A DNA stretch of 64,000 nt, from assembly GCF_000381925.1 (NCBI RefSeq), contig NZ_KB907307.1, positions 744,001 through 808,000 of the forward strand. Reading direction: 5' to 3'. This document shows, in pieces, positions 19,312-28,121 of the stretch (within the stretch, counting starts at the first letter, position 1; each line of letters starts with the position of its first letter). The stretch comes from Nocardia sp. BMG111209. Lineage in GTDB: Bacteria > Actinomycetota > Actinomycetes > Mycobacteriales > Mycobacteriaceae. A program made the position numbers and the translations under genes. The notes beneath the pieces are model-generated. The model saw only the letters and a list, made by a program, of their open reading frames with translations, did no database searches and was not told the DNA's origin.

Positions 19312-21018
19312 ATGCACGACGTCGTGATCCGTGGCGGTGAGGTGGTCGACGGGACCGGCGCGGCCCCCCGGCGCGCCGACATCGCCGTCGACGGCGACCG
19401 GATCACCGCGGTGGGCTCGGTGCCCGAACCCGGCCGGCGCGAGATCGATGCCGAAGGACGTTACGTCACACCCGGTTTCGTCGATGTGCACACGCATCTG
19501 GATGCCCAGCTGTTCTGGGATCCGCTGGCCACCCCGTCCTGCTACCACGGCATCACCACCGTGGTGATGGGCAACTGCGGGGTCACCTTCGCGCCGGTGC
19601 GCGCCGGGCAGGAGGGGTACCTGGCGGCGATGATGGAGTCGGTGGAGGACATTCCGGCCGACACCATCATGGCCGGGCTGGACTGGGGCTGGCAGACCTA
19701 CGGCGAGTATCTGAAACAGCTGGGCGGCAGGCGATTCGGGCTCAACGTCGGTGGCCTGGTCGGGCACAGCGCGGTGCGGTACCACGTGATGGGGGAGCGC
19801 GGGCTCGACGAGCAACCGGCCGGCCCGGACGATATCGCCGCGATGGCGGCGCTGGTCGGTGAGGCGATCGACGGTGGGGCACTGGGCTTCTCGACCTCGC
19901 GGACCTACATGCACACCGTGCCCGACGGCCGCCCGGTGCCGGGCACCTTCGCCGCCGAGGACGAACTGGCCGCCATCGGCGCGGTCCTCGCCGAGCGCGG
20001 CCGCGGCACCTTCCAGGTGGTGCCCCGCATCGGCGAGCGCGACGGCGCCGAGCGCGCGAACTCCCGTGCCGAGATGGCCTGGATGGAGCGGGTGAGCCGG
20101 GAATCCGGTCGCCCCCTTGCCTTCTCGATCATGCAGAGCGATCGCCGGCCCGGACTGTGGGCCTGGGTGATGGACGAGGTGTCCGCCGCGCGCGGCCGCG
20201 ACGCCGATCTGCGCCCGATGACCGCGGTGCGCGGCAGCGCCATCCTGTACGGCCTGGTGGGCCGGACCCCCTACGACTCGCTGCCGGAATGGGCGGAGCT
20301 GATGGCGCGGCCGTTCGAGCAGCGGCTGGCCGCACTGGCCGAGGAGCCGGTTCGCAAGCGGCTGGCCGACGCCGCCGAACGCCCGGTCGAACTGTCCGGG
20401 CCGCTGGCGCCGAAGGATCCGTCGAAGATGTACCTGATGCCGCCCGGCTCCGCCGAATACGACGTCAGCGCCGCCAACAGCCTTGCCGCGGAAGCGGATC
20501 GGCGGGGAGTGAGTGCCGCCGCGGCGCTGCTCGACTATTTCGTCGAGACCGCGGGCCGCGGACTGCTGTACTACCCGGTGCTCAATCAGGATCTGGCCGC
20601 GGTGGCCGCGATGATCACCAATCCGGACGTGGTGATCGGGGTGGCCGACGCCGGGGCGCACGTCGCGCTGACCATGGACGCCGGCAATTCGACCTTCTTC
20701 CTCAAGCACTGGGTGCGCGAGCGGGCCCTGCTCGACATCGGCACGGCGATCCGGAAACTCACCTACGAGGGCGCCGACCTGTTCGGCATCCCGGACCGCG
20801 GGGTGCTGCGGCCCGGTGCGTACGCCGACGTCAACGTGCTCGATCTGGAACGGCTGGATCTGTTCGTCCCGGAGATGGCGTCCGATTTCCCGTTGGGCGC
20901 GAACCGATTCGTGCAGCGGGCCCAGGGCTACGACTACACCCTGGTCAACGGCGTGGTCCTGGTCGACCACGACGAACTCACCGGCGAGTTGCCGGGCCGG
21001 ATCGTGACCGCCGCCTGA
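19312..21018 (+). CDS. N-acyl-D-amino-acid deacylase family amidohydrolase
   Basis: A 568-residue amidohydrolase-3 protein. The N-terminal shell is typical (IRGGEVVDGTG), followed by the metal motif FVDVHTHLDAQLFWDP, GITTVVMGNCG and, near the C-terminus, SDAGAH-like VADAGAHVALTMDAG. D-aminoacylases hydrolyse N-acyl amino acids, but many actinobacterial members sit in catabolic clusters with unknown cyclic or amide substrates. A close relative lies at 24954. The ATG is preceded by GGAAGGACG. Operator site C lies in its promoter, so it should be induced with the Rieske and P450 genes. Confidence 0.9.
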   Translation: MHDVVIRGGEVVDGTGAAPRRADIAVDGDRITAVGSVPEPGRREIDAEGRYVTPGFVDVHTHLDAQLFWDPLATPSCYHGITTVVMGNCGVTFAPVRAGQEGYLAAMMESVEDIPADTIMAGLDWGWQTYGEYLKQLGGRRFGLNVGGLVGHSAVRYHVMGERGLDEQPAGPDDIAAMAALVGEAIDGGALGFSTSRTYMHTVPDGRPVPGTFAAEDELAAIGAVLAERGRGTFQVVPRIGERDGAERANSRAEMAWMERVSRESGRPLAFSIMQSDRRPGLWAWVMDEVSAARGRDADLRPMTAVRGSAILYGLVGRTPYDSLPEWAELMARPFEQRLAALAEEPVRKRLADAAERPVELSGPLAPKDPSKMYLMPPGSAEYDVSAANSLAAEADRRGVSAAAALLDYFVETAGRGLLYYPVLNQDLAAVAAMITNPDVVIGVADAGAHVALTMDAGNSTFFLKHWVRERALLDIGTAIRKLTYEGADLFGIPDRGVLRPGAYADVNVLDLERLDLFVPEMASDFPLGANRFVQRAQGYDYTLVNGVVLVDHDELTGELPGRIVTAA

Positions 21019-21127
21019 CCGGCGGTGGTTGCCAGGAACATACCGTTGTCCTTACCGTCTTCACTACAGAAGCTGAATTCGTCAGCAGCGCGAACACGTT
21101 CGCAGACACAGAAATGAGGTGAGTCCG

Positions 21128-22306
21128 ATGAGCCGGGAAGCGGTGATCGTCGCGGGCGCTCGGACCGCGATCGGGACGGCGTTCAAGGGCACGCTGGTCG
21201 ACACGGATGCCTTCGAACTCGGCACGGCCGCCGTCGCGGAGGCGGTCCGGCGGTCGGGCCTCGAGCCGGAACTGGTCGACGACGTGGTGATCGGCGAGTC
21301 GCTGTACGGCGGCGGCGCGATCGCCCGGTACGTCGCGATCGAGGCGGGCCTGGTGAACGCGCCGGGTATCGCGCACAACCGGCACTGTGCCTCGGGCCTG
21401 TCCGCGGTGCAGACCGCGTCGGCCTCGGTGCTGGCGGGGATGGACCGGGTGGTGATCGCCGGTGGCGCGCAGTCGAGTTCGACCTCGCCGAAGGCCAGCC
21501 GCCGGATCCCGGGCACCGACGAATGGGACGAGCGCTGGCTCGCGCCGAGCCACCGCGGCACCCCCGACGCTCCGATCGACGATATGGGCATCACGGTGGG
21601 CTGGAACACCGCGGTGCGCGCGAAGCTGACCCGCGCCGATATGGACGAGTGGGCGCTGCGGTCGCACGCGCGCGCGATCGCCGGGATCGATGCCGGGTCG
21701 TTCGTCGACGAGATCGTGCCGATCGAGGTCACCCGCCGCGACGGCAGCACGCTCACCTTCGCCGTCGACGAACATCCGCGCCGCACCACGACTCTGGAGA
21801 AGCTGGCCTCGCTCAAGCCGCTGCATCCGGAGATCGAGGGCTTCAGCATCACCGCGGGCAACGCCTCCGGCGTGAACGACGCCGCGGCCGCGGTGGTGAT
21901 CACCGACGGTGACCTCGCCCGCGACCGCGGCCTGCAGCCCCTGGCCGTGGTGCGGTCCTGGGCCTCGGTCGGCGTCCCGCCGGTGGAGACCGGGCTGGCC
22001 CCGTCGCCCGCGATCCGCAAGGCGCTCGGCCGGGCCGGGCTCGCCGTCGGCGATGTGAAGCTGTGGGAGATCAACGAGGCCTTCGCCTCCGTGGCCGTGG
22101 CCGCGACCCGCGAACTCGGCCTGGACGAGGATACGGTGAACGTGCTCGGCAGCGGCTGCAGCCTGGGCCATCCGATCGCCACCACCGGCACCCGGATGAT
22201 CCTCACCCTGGCGCACGAATTGCGCCGCCGCGGTGGCGGTATCGGCGTGGCCGCGATGTGCGCCGGCGGCGGCATGGGCAGCGCCGTGGTGATCGAGGTG
22301 CCGTAA
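21128..22306 (+). CDS. Acetyl-CoA acetyltransferase-family thiolase
   Basis: A 392-residue thiolase that cleaves a 3-oxoacyl-CoA with coenzyme A, or the reverse. The acyl-carrying cysteine is in HNRHCASGLSAVQTA, the histidine in SLGHPIATTGTRM, and the second cysteine in CAGGGMGSAVVIE. The ATG at 21128 has GAGGTGAG six bases upstream; a GTG at 21119 is inside that ribosome site. It probably performs the final chain-shortening step for the surrounding pathway. No shared operator is visible in the 109-bp gap ahead, so it may depend on readthrough or its own promoter. Confidence 0.93.
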   Translation: MSREAVIVAGARTAIGTAFKGTLVDTDAFELGTAAVAEAVRRSGLEPELVDDVVIGESLYGGGAIARYVAIEAGLVNAPGIAHNRHCASGLSAVQTASASVLAGMDRVVIAGGAQSSSTSPKASRRIPGTDEWDERWLAPSHRGTPDAPIDDMGITVGWNTAVRAKLTRADMDEWALRSHARAIAGIDAGSFVDEIVPIEVTRRDGSTLTFAVDEHPRRTTTLEKLASLKPLHPEIEGFSITAGNASGVNDAAAAVVITDGDLARDRGLQPLAVVRSWASVGVPPVETGLAPSPAIRKALGRAGLAVGDVKLWEINEAFASVAVAATRELGLDEDTVNVLGSGCSLGHPIATTGTRMILTLAHELRRRGGGIGVAAMCAGGGMGSAVVIEVP

Positions 22307-22333
22307 CCGCCCCGGCGGTCACGGAAATCGTTG

Positions 22334-22375
22334 CGGCGCCGGTGCACTCGTCCTCAGGGGAGTGCACCGGCGCCG
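22334..22375. terminator. Perfect 16-bp hairpin between converging genes
   Basis: Bases 22334-22349 and 22360-22375 form a perfect 16-bp stem around the loop GTCCTCAGGG. It sits in the 97-bp gap between the thiolase stop and the end of the SnoaL-like gene on the other strand. There is no T-tract, as is common in GC-rich actinobacteria; a bidirectional terminator is the likely role. Confidence 0.75.
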
Positions 22376-22403
22376 ATTCGTCGGGGCCGGTGGCTACCGC
22401 CGA

Positions 22404-22808
22404 TCAGGCGGCGATACCGAGGGTGCCCAGCAGCAGATGCGTATCCTGTTGGAACACACGGATTTCGGTGACCCGGCCGGCGTCGATGCGGAACAGTTCC
22501 ACCACGTCGACGGTGGCGGCCCGGCCCGAGTCCTTGGCCGTCCAGGTCTGGGTGGTGAGCTGTACGACCGCGGCGCCGTCGCCGAAAATCCGTGGGGCGG
22601 TGATGGTCCGGTCCCAGTAGCGGGCGAAGGCGGCGCCCATCGCGGCGACCCCGTCGTGGCCGGAGTACCAGCCGCCGTGCGGCAGGGAGGCGGGCTGCTC
22701 GATCCGGATCTCCGGATCGAACAACTGCATCGCACCCGCGCCGTCGCCGGCGGAGAAGCGGCGGTTCAGTTCGGTGACCACCGCGACACCCTCGCTCGCC
22801 GTGCTCAT
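22404..22808 (-). CDS. SnoaL/NTF2-like protein
   Basis: A 134-residue single-domain protein of the SnoaL-like alpha/beta barrel group, seen in the start VVTELNRRFSAGDGAGAMQLF, GWYSGHDGVAAMGAAF and the strand VVQLTTQTWTAKD. Members bind or isomerise small polar molecules; function is not predictable. Its ATG overlaps the stop of the TetR gene by 4 bp, so it is co-translated with the regulator and may process or bind the inducer. The residues HGGWYSGHDG define the pocket entrance of related proteins. Confidence 0.8.
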   Translation of the reverse strand: MSTASEGVAVVTELNRRFSAGDGAGAMQLFDPEIRIEQPASLPHGGWYSGHDGVAAMGAAFARYWDRTITAPRIFGDGAAVVQLTTQTWTAKDSGRAATVDVVELFRIDAGRVTEIRVFQQDTHLLLGTLGIAA

Positions 22809-23482
22809 TTCAGCTCCGCGACGGCCTCGAGGGTCGGGAAGAAGCCCTTGATGGTGCCCTCGGACAGCAGCGCGACCGAGCGGCCGCGGTTGGCCTTCTT
22901 GCCGTGCTTGTTCTCCAGCGCCTGCATCAGGGCGATGCCCATCACCGCGCGCGCCGAGATGTCCGGCGACTCGAACGGGAAGCCGTAGCGGTCCTCGACC
23001 TCGCGCCACGCCTCGGCCAGGCGGTCCATCGCGGTGGCGAAGGTGTCGCGGTAGAAGCGCTTGGCCACCTGGGGATCTCCGAACAGCACCAGGCCCAGCA
23101 GCGGCAGCACCTCCTCGAGCGTCGAGATCAGTTGCTTGTAGAGACCTTTCATGGTCTCCAGCTGGCGCGCGGCGTTGAGCGGACCGTCCTTGTCGACCAG
23201 CGCTGTGGCCGCGACCAATTCGTCGATGGCGGACTCCAGCGGCTCCACCACCGCCTCGAAGAACAACTGGTCCTTGCTCTCGAAGTGGCGGTAGATGATG
23301 CCTTCGCTGATCCCGCTGTGCTCGGCGATCATCTTGACCGTCGTACCGTTCATGTCACCGGTCTCGGTGAACGCGCGGCGTGCGGCGGCGAGGATGGAAC
23401 TCTTGCGCGCCTCGGCGGTCATGCGTCGGCGTACCGGCGGGGTGTCGCTGCCGGACGGCGGAATCGTGCCGGTCCTGGCCAC
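22805..23482 (-). CDS. TetR-family repressor, likely regulator of the nine-site regulon
   Basis: A 225-residue TetR protein. The N-terminal helix-turn-helix runs RKSSILAAARRAFTETG to SGISEGIIYRHFESKDQLFF; the C-terminal ligand domain is all-helical with no recognised specificity. The GTG at 23482 follows GAGGAG at five bases; an in-frame ATG-type start at 23542 would overlap operator site D. Its own promoter has two dyads of the shared motif, consistent with autorepression. It is the only TetR gene in the window and lies centrally among the sites, which is why it is proposed as their binder. Confidence 0.92.
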   Translation of the reverse strand: MARTGTIPPSGSDTPPVRRRMTAEARKSSILAAARRAFTETGDMNGTTVKMIAEHSGISEGIIYRHFESKDQLFFEAVVEPLESAIDELVAATALVDKDGPLNAARQLETMKGLYKQLISTLEEVLPLLGLVLFGDPQVAKRFYRDTFATAMDRLAEAWREVEDRYGFPFESPDISARAVMGIALMQALENKHGKKANRGRSVALLSEGTIKGFFPTLEAVAELK

Positions 23483-23529
23483 GGGGCCTCCTCGTGTCGC
23501 GGGGGGTTTCCGCTGCCGCGGAACGCAGG

Positions 23530-23545
23530 TGAGTGGGTACACACT
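23530..23545 (-). promoter_or_regulatory. Operator-like dyad, site D
   Basis: On the minus strand AGTGTGTACCCACTCA matches the consensus at 15 of 16 positions. It lies about 50 bp ahead of the TetR start, after TACGAT, a possible -10, and would let the regulator repress itself. Confidence 0.62.
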
Positions 23546-23636
23546 CTATCGTAATGTGCGGGCATCGATGGTCGGGTTGGCGTGGTGTCGGTCACCCGTT
23601 TTGCCCGGTGAGCGCGTTGTCGAGGCGGGCTTGCTG

Positions 23637-23652
23637 AGTAAGTGATTACTGT
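23637..23652 (+). promoter_or_regulatory. Operator-like dyad, site E (weaker)
   Basis: AGTAAGTGATTACTGT fits 12 of 16 consensus positions. It is 118 bp before the Rieske oxygenase start and 107 bp from site D, in the 287-bp divergent gap between TetR and Rieske genes. The rest of that gap shows no coding sequence. Confidence 0.45.
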
Positions 23653-23769
23653 CTAAACTGCCGTAGGGACAGTGACTCCGGTCACCGTGATCTTTCGGCG
23701 GTGTGGCGGCGCGCACAAGACCGGCGTCTCCGCCATTCCGCCGCCGGACGAGGCCGAGCAGGGAAAGTC

Positions 23770-24945
23770 ATGGACAGACAAGCGCTGGAATACCAACTCG
23801 CGCACAGATTGCTGGATCACCTCGAGCATCGGACCACCGATCTCGCCGACAGCATTCTCGAATTGCCGACGGACATCTACTCCGCGGAGCGGCACCGCGA
23901 GGAGCTAGACGTGCTCTTCCACCGGCAGCCGGTGGTGCTGTGCCTGTCGGGCGCGCTGCCCGGCCCCGGCACCTACCGCACGGTGGACCTGTGCGGCACC
24001 CCGATCCTGCTGACCCGGGACGAGAACGGGAAGGTACGCGCGCTGGCCAACGCCTGCCGGCACCGCGGTGTGCGGGTGGTCGACGGCGCGGGCGCGGCGA
24101 AGCGGTTCACCTGTCCCTTCCACGCCTGGACCTACGACCTCGAGGGCAAACTCGTCGCGGTCACCTCGAGCGAGTTCTTCACCGGATTGTGCACGGAGGA
24201 CAAGGGTTTGGTGGAACTGCCGGTCGCCGAGGGCTACGGCCTGATCGTCGGCCGGTTGCGTCCCGGCGACCCGATCGACATCGACGACTACCTCGGTCCC
24301 GGACTGGTGGACGAGCTGGCGATGCTCGATTTCGCCGACTGGCAGATCTTCAGCGAGCCGCATGTGCATGCGGTGGGCGGGAACTGGAAGGTCACCCTGG
24401 ACACGTTCCGGGAGAACTATCACTTCCGGTTCCTGCACCGGCGCACCCTCGCCACCTACGCGCACGGCGGTGTGCTGACCTTCGACTCGTTCGGCCCGCA
24501 TCTGCGCAACTGCTCGGCGCTGAAGTCGATCGACGCGTTGCACGAACTCCCCGAAGCGGAATGGGGCGACGTCGGGCAGCACATCAGCCTGCAGTACGCG
24601 CTGTTCCCGAACACCAACATCACCTTCGACAGCCGGCACGTCGAGCTGTGGCAGATCGTGCCGATCGACGAGAAGTCCTGCGAGGTGGTGCACACCGCGT
24701 ATCTGCGTCCGGGCCTGTCCGACGCGGAGCGGGAGAAGTACGCGGAGATGGCGCCGTGGATCTGCGAAACCGTCGTCGACGGTGAGGATTTCTGGGTCGC
24801 GGCCCGGACCGAGCCGGGTATCCGGGCCGGCGCGCTCGACTCGATCCTGTTCGGCCGCAACGAGCCCGCGCCGCAGCACCTGCACCGCGGGTTCGAGACG
24901 GCGCTGGAGTCGGCCCGCGAATCGGCTGTCCCCCAGGGAAAGTGA
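23770..24945 (+). CDS. Rieske non-heme iron oxygenase, alpha subunit
   Basis: A 391-residue ring- or chain-hydroxylating oxygenase. The Rieske cluster ligands are C96-x-H98 in ACRHRG and C115-x2-H118 in CPFHAW. The mononuclear iron site is in DTFRENYHFRFLH, with histidines 218 and 223. It adds oxygen to the substrate using electrons from a separate reductase and ferredoxin. The ATG at 23770 is preceded by GGGAAAG. A longer reading from 23701 is not supported. It is followed after 8 bp by an amidohydrolase on the same transcript, and its promoter region contains operator site E. Confidence 0.92.
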   Translation: MDRQALEYQLAHRLLDHLEHRTTDLADSILELPTDIYSAERHREELDVLFHRQPVVLCLSGALPGPGTYRTVDLCGTPILLTRDENGKVRALANACRHRGVRVVDGAGAAKRFTCPFHAWTYDLEGKLVAVTSSEFFTGLCTEDKGLVELPVAEGYGLIVGRLRPGDPIDIDDYLGPGLVDELAMLDFADWQIFSEPHVHAVGGNWKVTLDTFRENYHFRFLHRRTLATYAHGGVLTFDSFGPHLRNCSALKSIDALHELPEAEWGDVGQHISLQYALFPNTNITFDSRHVELWQIVPIDEKSCEVVHTAYLRPGLSDAEREKYAEMAPWICETVVDGEDFWVAARTEPGIRAGALDSILFGRNEPAPQHLHRGFETALESARESAVPQGK

Positions 24946-24953
24946 GAATTTCG

Positions 24954-26594
24954 ATGGATCTGCTGCTGCGCGGCGCCCGCGTCATCGACGGCACCGGTGA
25001 GCCCGCACGGGCCGCCGACGTCGCGGTGACCGGCGACCGCATCACCGCCGTCGCCGGGCCCGGCGAGCTCACCCCGGGCCCCGGCACCCGGGTGGTCGAC
25101 CTGGACGGCCTGGTGCTCGCGCCCGGATTCATCGACGTGCACACGCATTACGATGCCCAGATCCTCTGGGACGGCGACCTCACGCCGTCGAGCTGGCACG
25201 GCGTGACCACGGCGATCATGGGCAACTGCGGTTTCGGCGTGGCACCCACGCTGCCGCCGCACCGGGAGATCATCGTCCGCACCCTGGAGAACGTCGAGGG
25301 TATGTCGATGGAGGCGCTCAACGCCGGAATCGACTGGTGCTTCGAGACTTTCCCGCAGTACCTGACCGCGCTGGAGGCCCGGCGCAAGCGCCTGAACGTG
25401 GGCGCCTTCCTCGGGCACACGCCGCTGCGGCTGTTCGTGCTCGGCGGCGAGGAGCGCGCGGCCACCGCCGCGGAACTCGAGCAGATGCGCACGCTGGTGC
25501 GGGAAGCGCTGGCCGCCGGTGCGATCGGGCTGTCCACCTCGCGGCAGCCGGCCCACCAGGGTGCGTTCGGCCGGCCGGTACCCAGCCGGTTCGCGGAGGT
25601 CGACGAGGTCGACACGCTCGCGGCGGTGCTGGGGGAGTCCGGCAAGGGCGTGCTGCAGGTGTCGATCGGCCCCGGGATGTTCCTCAACGAGTTCTCGGAT
25701 CTGTCTGTGCGGCACGGTATTCCGGTCACCTGGACCGCGCTGGTGACCCGCACCGACAAGCCCGGCGCGGCACTGCGCACGGTCGCGCGCGGCGGTGCGC
25801 TGCCCGGCGAGGTGTATCCGCAGATCGCCTGCCGGCCCATCGTCATGCAGTTCACCCTCGCCGATCCCACCACCCTGGGCGAGATCGACGAGTGGAAGGA
25901 AGTGCTGGGCCTGCCCCGCGCCGAGCGATTCGCCCTGTACCGCAACGCCGAATGGCGCGACCGGGCCCGCCCGGCCACGCTGGCGAAGTGGGCGCACCGC
26001 TGGCCGAAGGTCGATGTGGACGAGACCGGTGCGCACCGTGACGTGGTCGGCATCCCGCTGGATCGGCTCGCCGCCGCGCGCGGCACCACCCCCTTCGACG
26101 TGATGCTGGATCTGGTCCTCACCGACACCGCCACCACCCGGTTCCGCGTGGTGCTGGAGAACGACGCCGAGGACGAGATCGGAGATCTGCTGGCGGACAA
26201 GCGAACCCTGCTCGGGCTGTCCGACGCGGGGGCGCACGCCAGCCAGCTCTGCGACGCCTGCTACTCGACGCATCTGCTCGGGTACTGGGTGCGCGAGCGC
26301 AAGGCGATCGGCCTGGAGGACGCGGTGTGGCGGCTGACCGGCCAGCCCGCCAAGGCCTTCCGGATCGCCGAGCGCGGCCTGATCGCGCAGGGGTACTACG
26401 CCGACCTCGTCGCCTTCGATCCGGCCACGATCGGCACCACCCCCATCGAGCGCGTCCACGACCAGCCCGGCGACGCGGACCGATTGATCGTGCGCAGCAC
26501 CGGTGTCGAGCACATGTGGGTCAACGGGGTCCCGACGCGGGAGTCCGGTGCCGATCTGGCCGACGCCGCCGGCGGCCGGCTGGTCCGCAGCTGA
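24954..26594 (+). CDS. N-acyl-D-amino-acid deacylase family amidohydrolase (second copy)
   Basis: A 546-residue amidohydrolase-3 protein related to the 19312 product: LRGARVIDGTGEPARAADV, metal motif FIDVHTHYDAQILWDG, GVTTAIMGNCGFGVAP and, near the C-terminus, SDAGAHASQLCDACYS. Both copies share MGNCG and an internal LGFST/LSTSRQ segment, but differ elsewhere, suggesting two steps or two substrates. The start at ATG 24954 has GAGA close upstream; a GTG at 24942 overlaps the oxygenase stop. It is co-transcribed with the Rieske oxygenase and followed by the P450 gene after 36 bp. Confidence 0.9.
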   Translation: MDLLLRGARVIDGTGEPARAADVAVTGDRITAVAGPGELTPGPGTRVVDLDGLVLAPGFIDVHTHYDAQILWDGDLTPSSWHGVTTAIMGNCGFGVAPTLPPHREIIVRTLENVEGMSMEALNAGIDWCFETFPQYLTALEARRKRLNVGAFLGHTPLRLFVLGGEERAATAAELEQMRTLVREALAAGAIGLSTSRQPAHQGAFGRPVPSRFAEVDEVDTLAAVLGESGKGVLQVSIGPGMFLNEFSDLSVRHGIPVTWTALVTRTDKPGAALRTVARGGALPGEVYPQIACRPIVMQFTLADPTTLGEIDEWKEVLGLPRAERFALYRNAEWRDRARPATLAKWAHRWPKVDVDETGAHRDVVGIPLDRLAAARGTTPFDVMLDLVLTDTATTRFRVVLENDAEDEIGDLLADKRTLLGLSDAGAHASQLCDACYSTHLLGYWVRERKAIGLEDAVWRLTGQPAKAFRIAERGLIAQGYYADLVAFDPATIGTTPIERVHDQPGDADRLIVRSTGVEHMWVNGVPTRESGADLADAAGGRLVRS

Positions 26595-26630
26595 TCCGAC
26601 CGCAGACCATCCCGAGAAAGTGATCCGCAT

Positions 26631-27845
26631 ATGACCTCGACCGACGCCACGCGCTTGTCCGACGACTGGTGTCAGCATCACTTCGACCACCTCTCCCCGG
26701 AGCTGGCGGCCGATATGCACCCGACGATGGCCCGGATGCGCGAACTGTGCCCGGTCGCGCACAGCGATTCCTACGACGGCTTCTGGGTGGTCTCCCGCTA
26801 CGACGACGCGCTGGCGGTCGCGCAGAACTGGCAGGCGTTCAGTTCCGCGCACGGATTGTCGGTGACCTCCGGCGGGGGTTCGGTGCGCAACCTGCCGGTG
26901 GAGGCCGATCCGCCGGTGCAGCGGCTCTACAAGAGCCTGATCAACCCGCATTTCACCCCGGCGGTGGTGGCCGAATGGGAACAGCCGACCCGGGAGCTGG
27001 TGACCCGGCTGATCGATGAGTTCATCGAGGCCGGTACCTGCGATTTCATGGACGCGTTCGCCCGGCCGTTCCCGAGCCTCGGCTTCTTCGAGCTGGCCAT
27101 CAACGCCCCGGCCGACGAGATGGCGGCGGTCGCGAAACTGGCCTCCACCTCGTCCAATCCGACCGCGCCGAACGCCCGCGAGAGCTGGGCGGGCCTGTAC
27201 GCGTGGGTGCGCAACTTCCTCGCCACCCGGCGTGAGCAGCCGCCGAAGGGCGATGTGGTGGACGCGGTGATCGCCGCCGAGATCGAGGGCCGGCCGATCG
27301 GCGAGGACGAGGCCATCGGCGTCGTCCAGTTGCTGATCCTCGGCGGCCTGGAGACCACCGCGGGCGCGCTGGGTCAGATGCTGGTGCGGTTCTGCCGGGA
27401 GCCGGAGATCCCGGCGCTGCTGCGGGAGCGGCCGAGCCTGATCCCGAAGGCGGTCGAGGAACTGCTGCGGCTGGACACCTCGTTCGTGTCGGTGGGCCGC
27501 ACCGCGGTGCAGGACGCCGAGGTGGGCGGGTGCCCGATCGGCAACGGCGACAAGGTGCTCATCCACTGGGCGTCGGCCAACCGCGACGCCGCCGAGTTCC
27601 CGGACCCGGATCGCTTCGATCTGGACCGAACCCGTAACCGGCACTTCGCCTTCGGCGCCGGCCCGCACCGCTGCGCCGGATCCAACCTGGCGCGCTTGAA
27701 CATTCGCATCGCGCTGGAGGAGATCCTCACCCGGCTCGGCGATATCGCACTGGTCGACGAGGACGCCATCGTCTACCACGCCGGGCTGACCCGCACGCCC
27801 CTGCACCTGCCGATCAGCTTCACCCCGGGCGCCCGGCTGGGCTGA
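26631..27845 (+). CDS. Cytochrome P450
   Basis: A 404-residue bacterial P450. The heme cysteine is residue 348 in FAFGAGPHRCAGSNLARL; the ExxR pair is E277-R280 in EELLR; the oxygen-activation helix reads GGLETTAGAL around residue 238-247. It probably hydroxylates the compound handled by the neighbouring enzymes, with electrons from the [3Fe-4S] ferredoxin at 18112. It is the last gene of the Rieske-amidohydrolase-P450 transcript, and a strong hairpin lies 18 bp after its stop. Confidence 0.95.
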   Translation: MTSTDATRLSDDWCQHHFDHLSPELAADMHPTMARMRELCPVAHSDSYDGFWVVSRYDDALAVAQNWQAFSSAHGLSVTSGGGSVRNLPVEADPPVQRLYKSLINPHFTPAVVAEWEQPTRELVTRLIDEFIEAGTCDFMDAFARPFPSLGFFELAINAPADEMAAVAKLASTSSNPTAPNARESWAGLYAWVRNFLATRREQPPKGDVVDAVIAAEIEGRPIGEDEAIGVVQLLILGGLETTAGALGQMLVRFCREPEIPALLRERPSLIPKAVEELLRLDTSFVSVGRTAVQDAEVGGCPIGNGDKVLIHWASANRDAAEFPDPDRFDLDRTRNRHFAFGAGPHRCAGSNLARLNIRIALEEILTRLGDIALVDEDAIVYHAGLTRTPLHLPISFTPGARLG

Positions 27846-27863
27846 CCGCCGGGATCCGGACAG

Positions 27864-27894
27864 ACGCCCGCCGCGGTCCCGCCGCGGCGGGCGT
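27864..27894 (+). terminator. Hairpin terminator after the P450 gene
   Basis: ACGCCCGCCGCGG (27864-27876) and CCGCGGCGGGCGT (27882-27894) form a perfect 13-bp stem with loop TCCCG. It ends the Rieske-P450 transcript. The remaining gap, 27895-28089, shows no gene; it is ordinary GC-rich spacer until operator site F. Confidence 0.75.
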
Positions 27895-28089
27895 TCGTGT
27901 CGCCGGGCCGGTGGTCCGAGCGGGTATTCGCCGGATTCCGGCCGAAATGCGCGCCGGGCGGATTATCGTCCGGGAACGGCATCGGGATGACCTGCGGGAT
28001 CAGCGCCGGCGACGCCCGTCCGGAGCGCCGATCATTCCGGACGAATTCTCCGGTTGGGCAGCGCGGGGCTCCGCGGCGCGGTTAAGATA

Positions 28090-28105
28090 AGTAAGTATTC
28101 GCTCA
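28090..28105 (+). promoter_or_regulatory. Operator-like dyad, site F
   Basis: AGTAAGTATTCGCTCA matches the consensus at all 16 positions. It lies 16 bp before the amidohydrolase start and directly after TAAGAT (28083-28088), a possible -10. A bound repressor would cover the transcription start. Confidence 0.68.
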
Positions 28106-28121
28106 ATCAGGAGGTAGGACG

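Noticed and set aside
24456..27806. Open frame of about 1100 codons on the minus strand
   Set aside because: It mirrors the amidohydrolase and P450 genes, which have complete family motifs on the plus strand; the antisense product is low-complexity.
27895..28089. Possible small gene between P450 and amidohydrolase
   Set aside because: Short open frames there have no ribosome site or sensible composition; the stretch looks like spacer.
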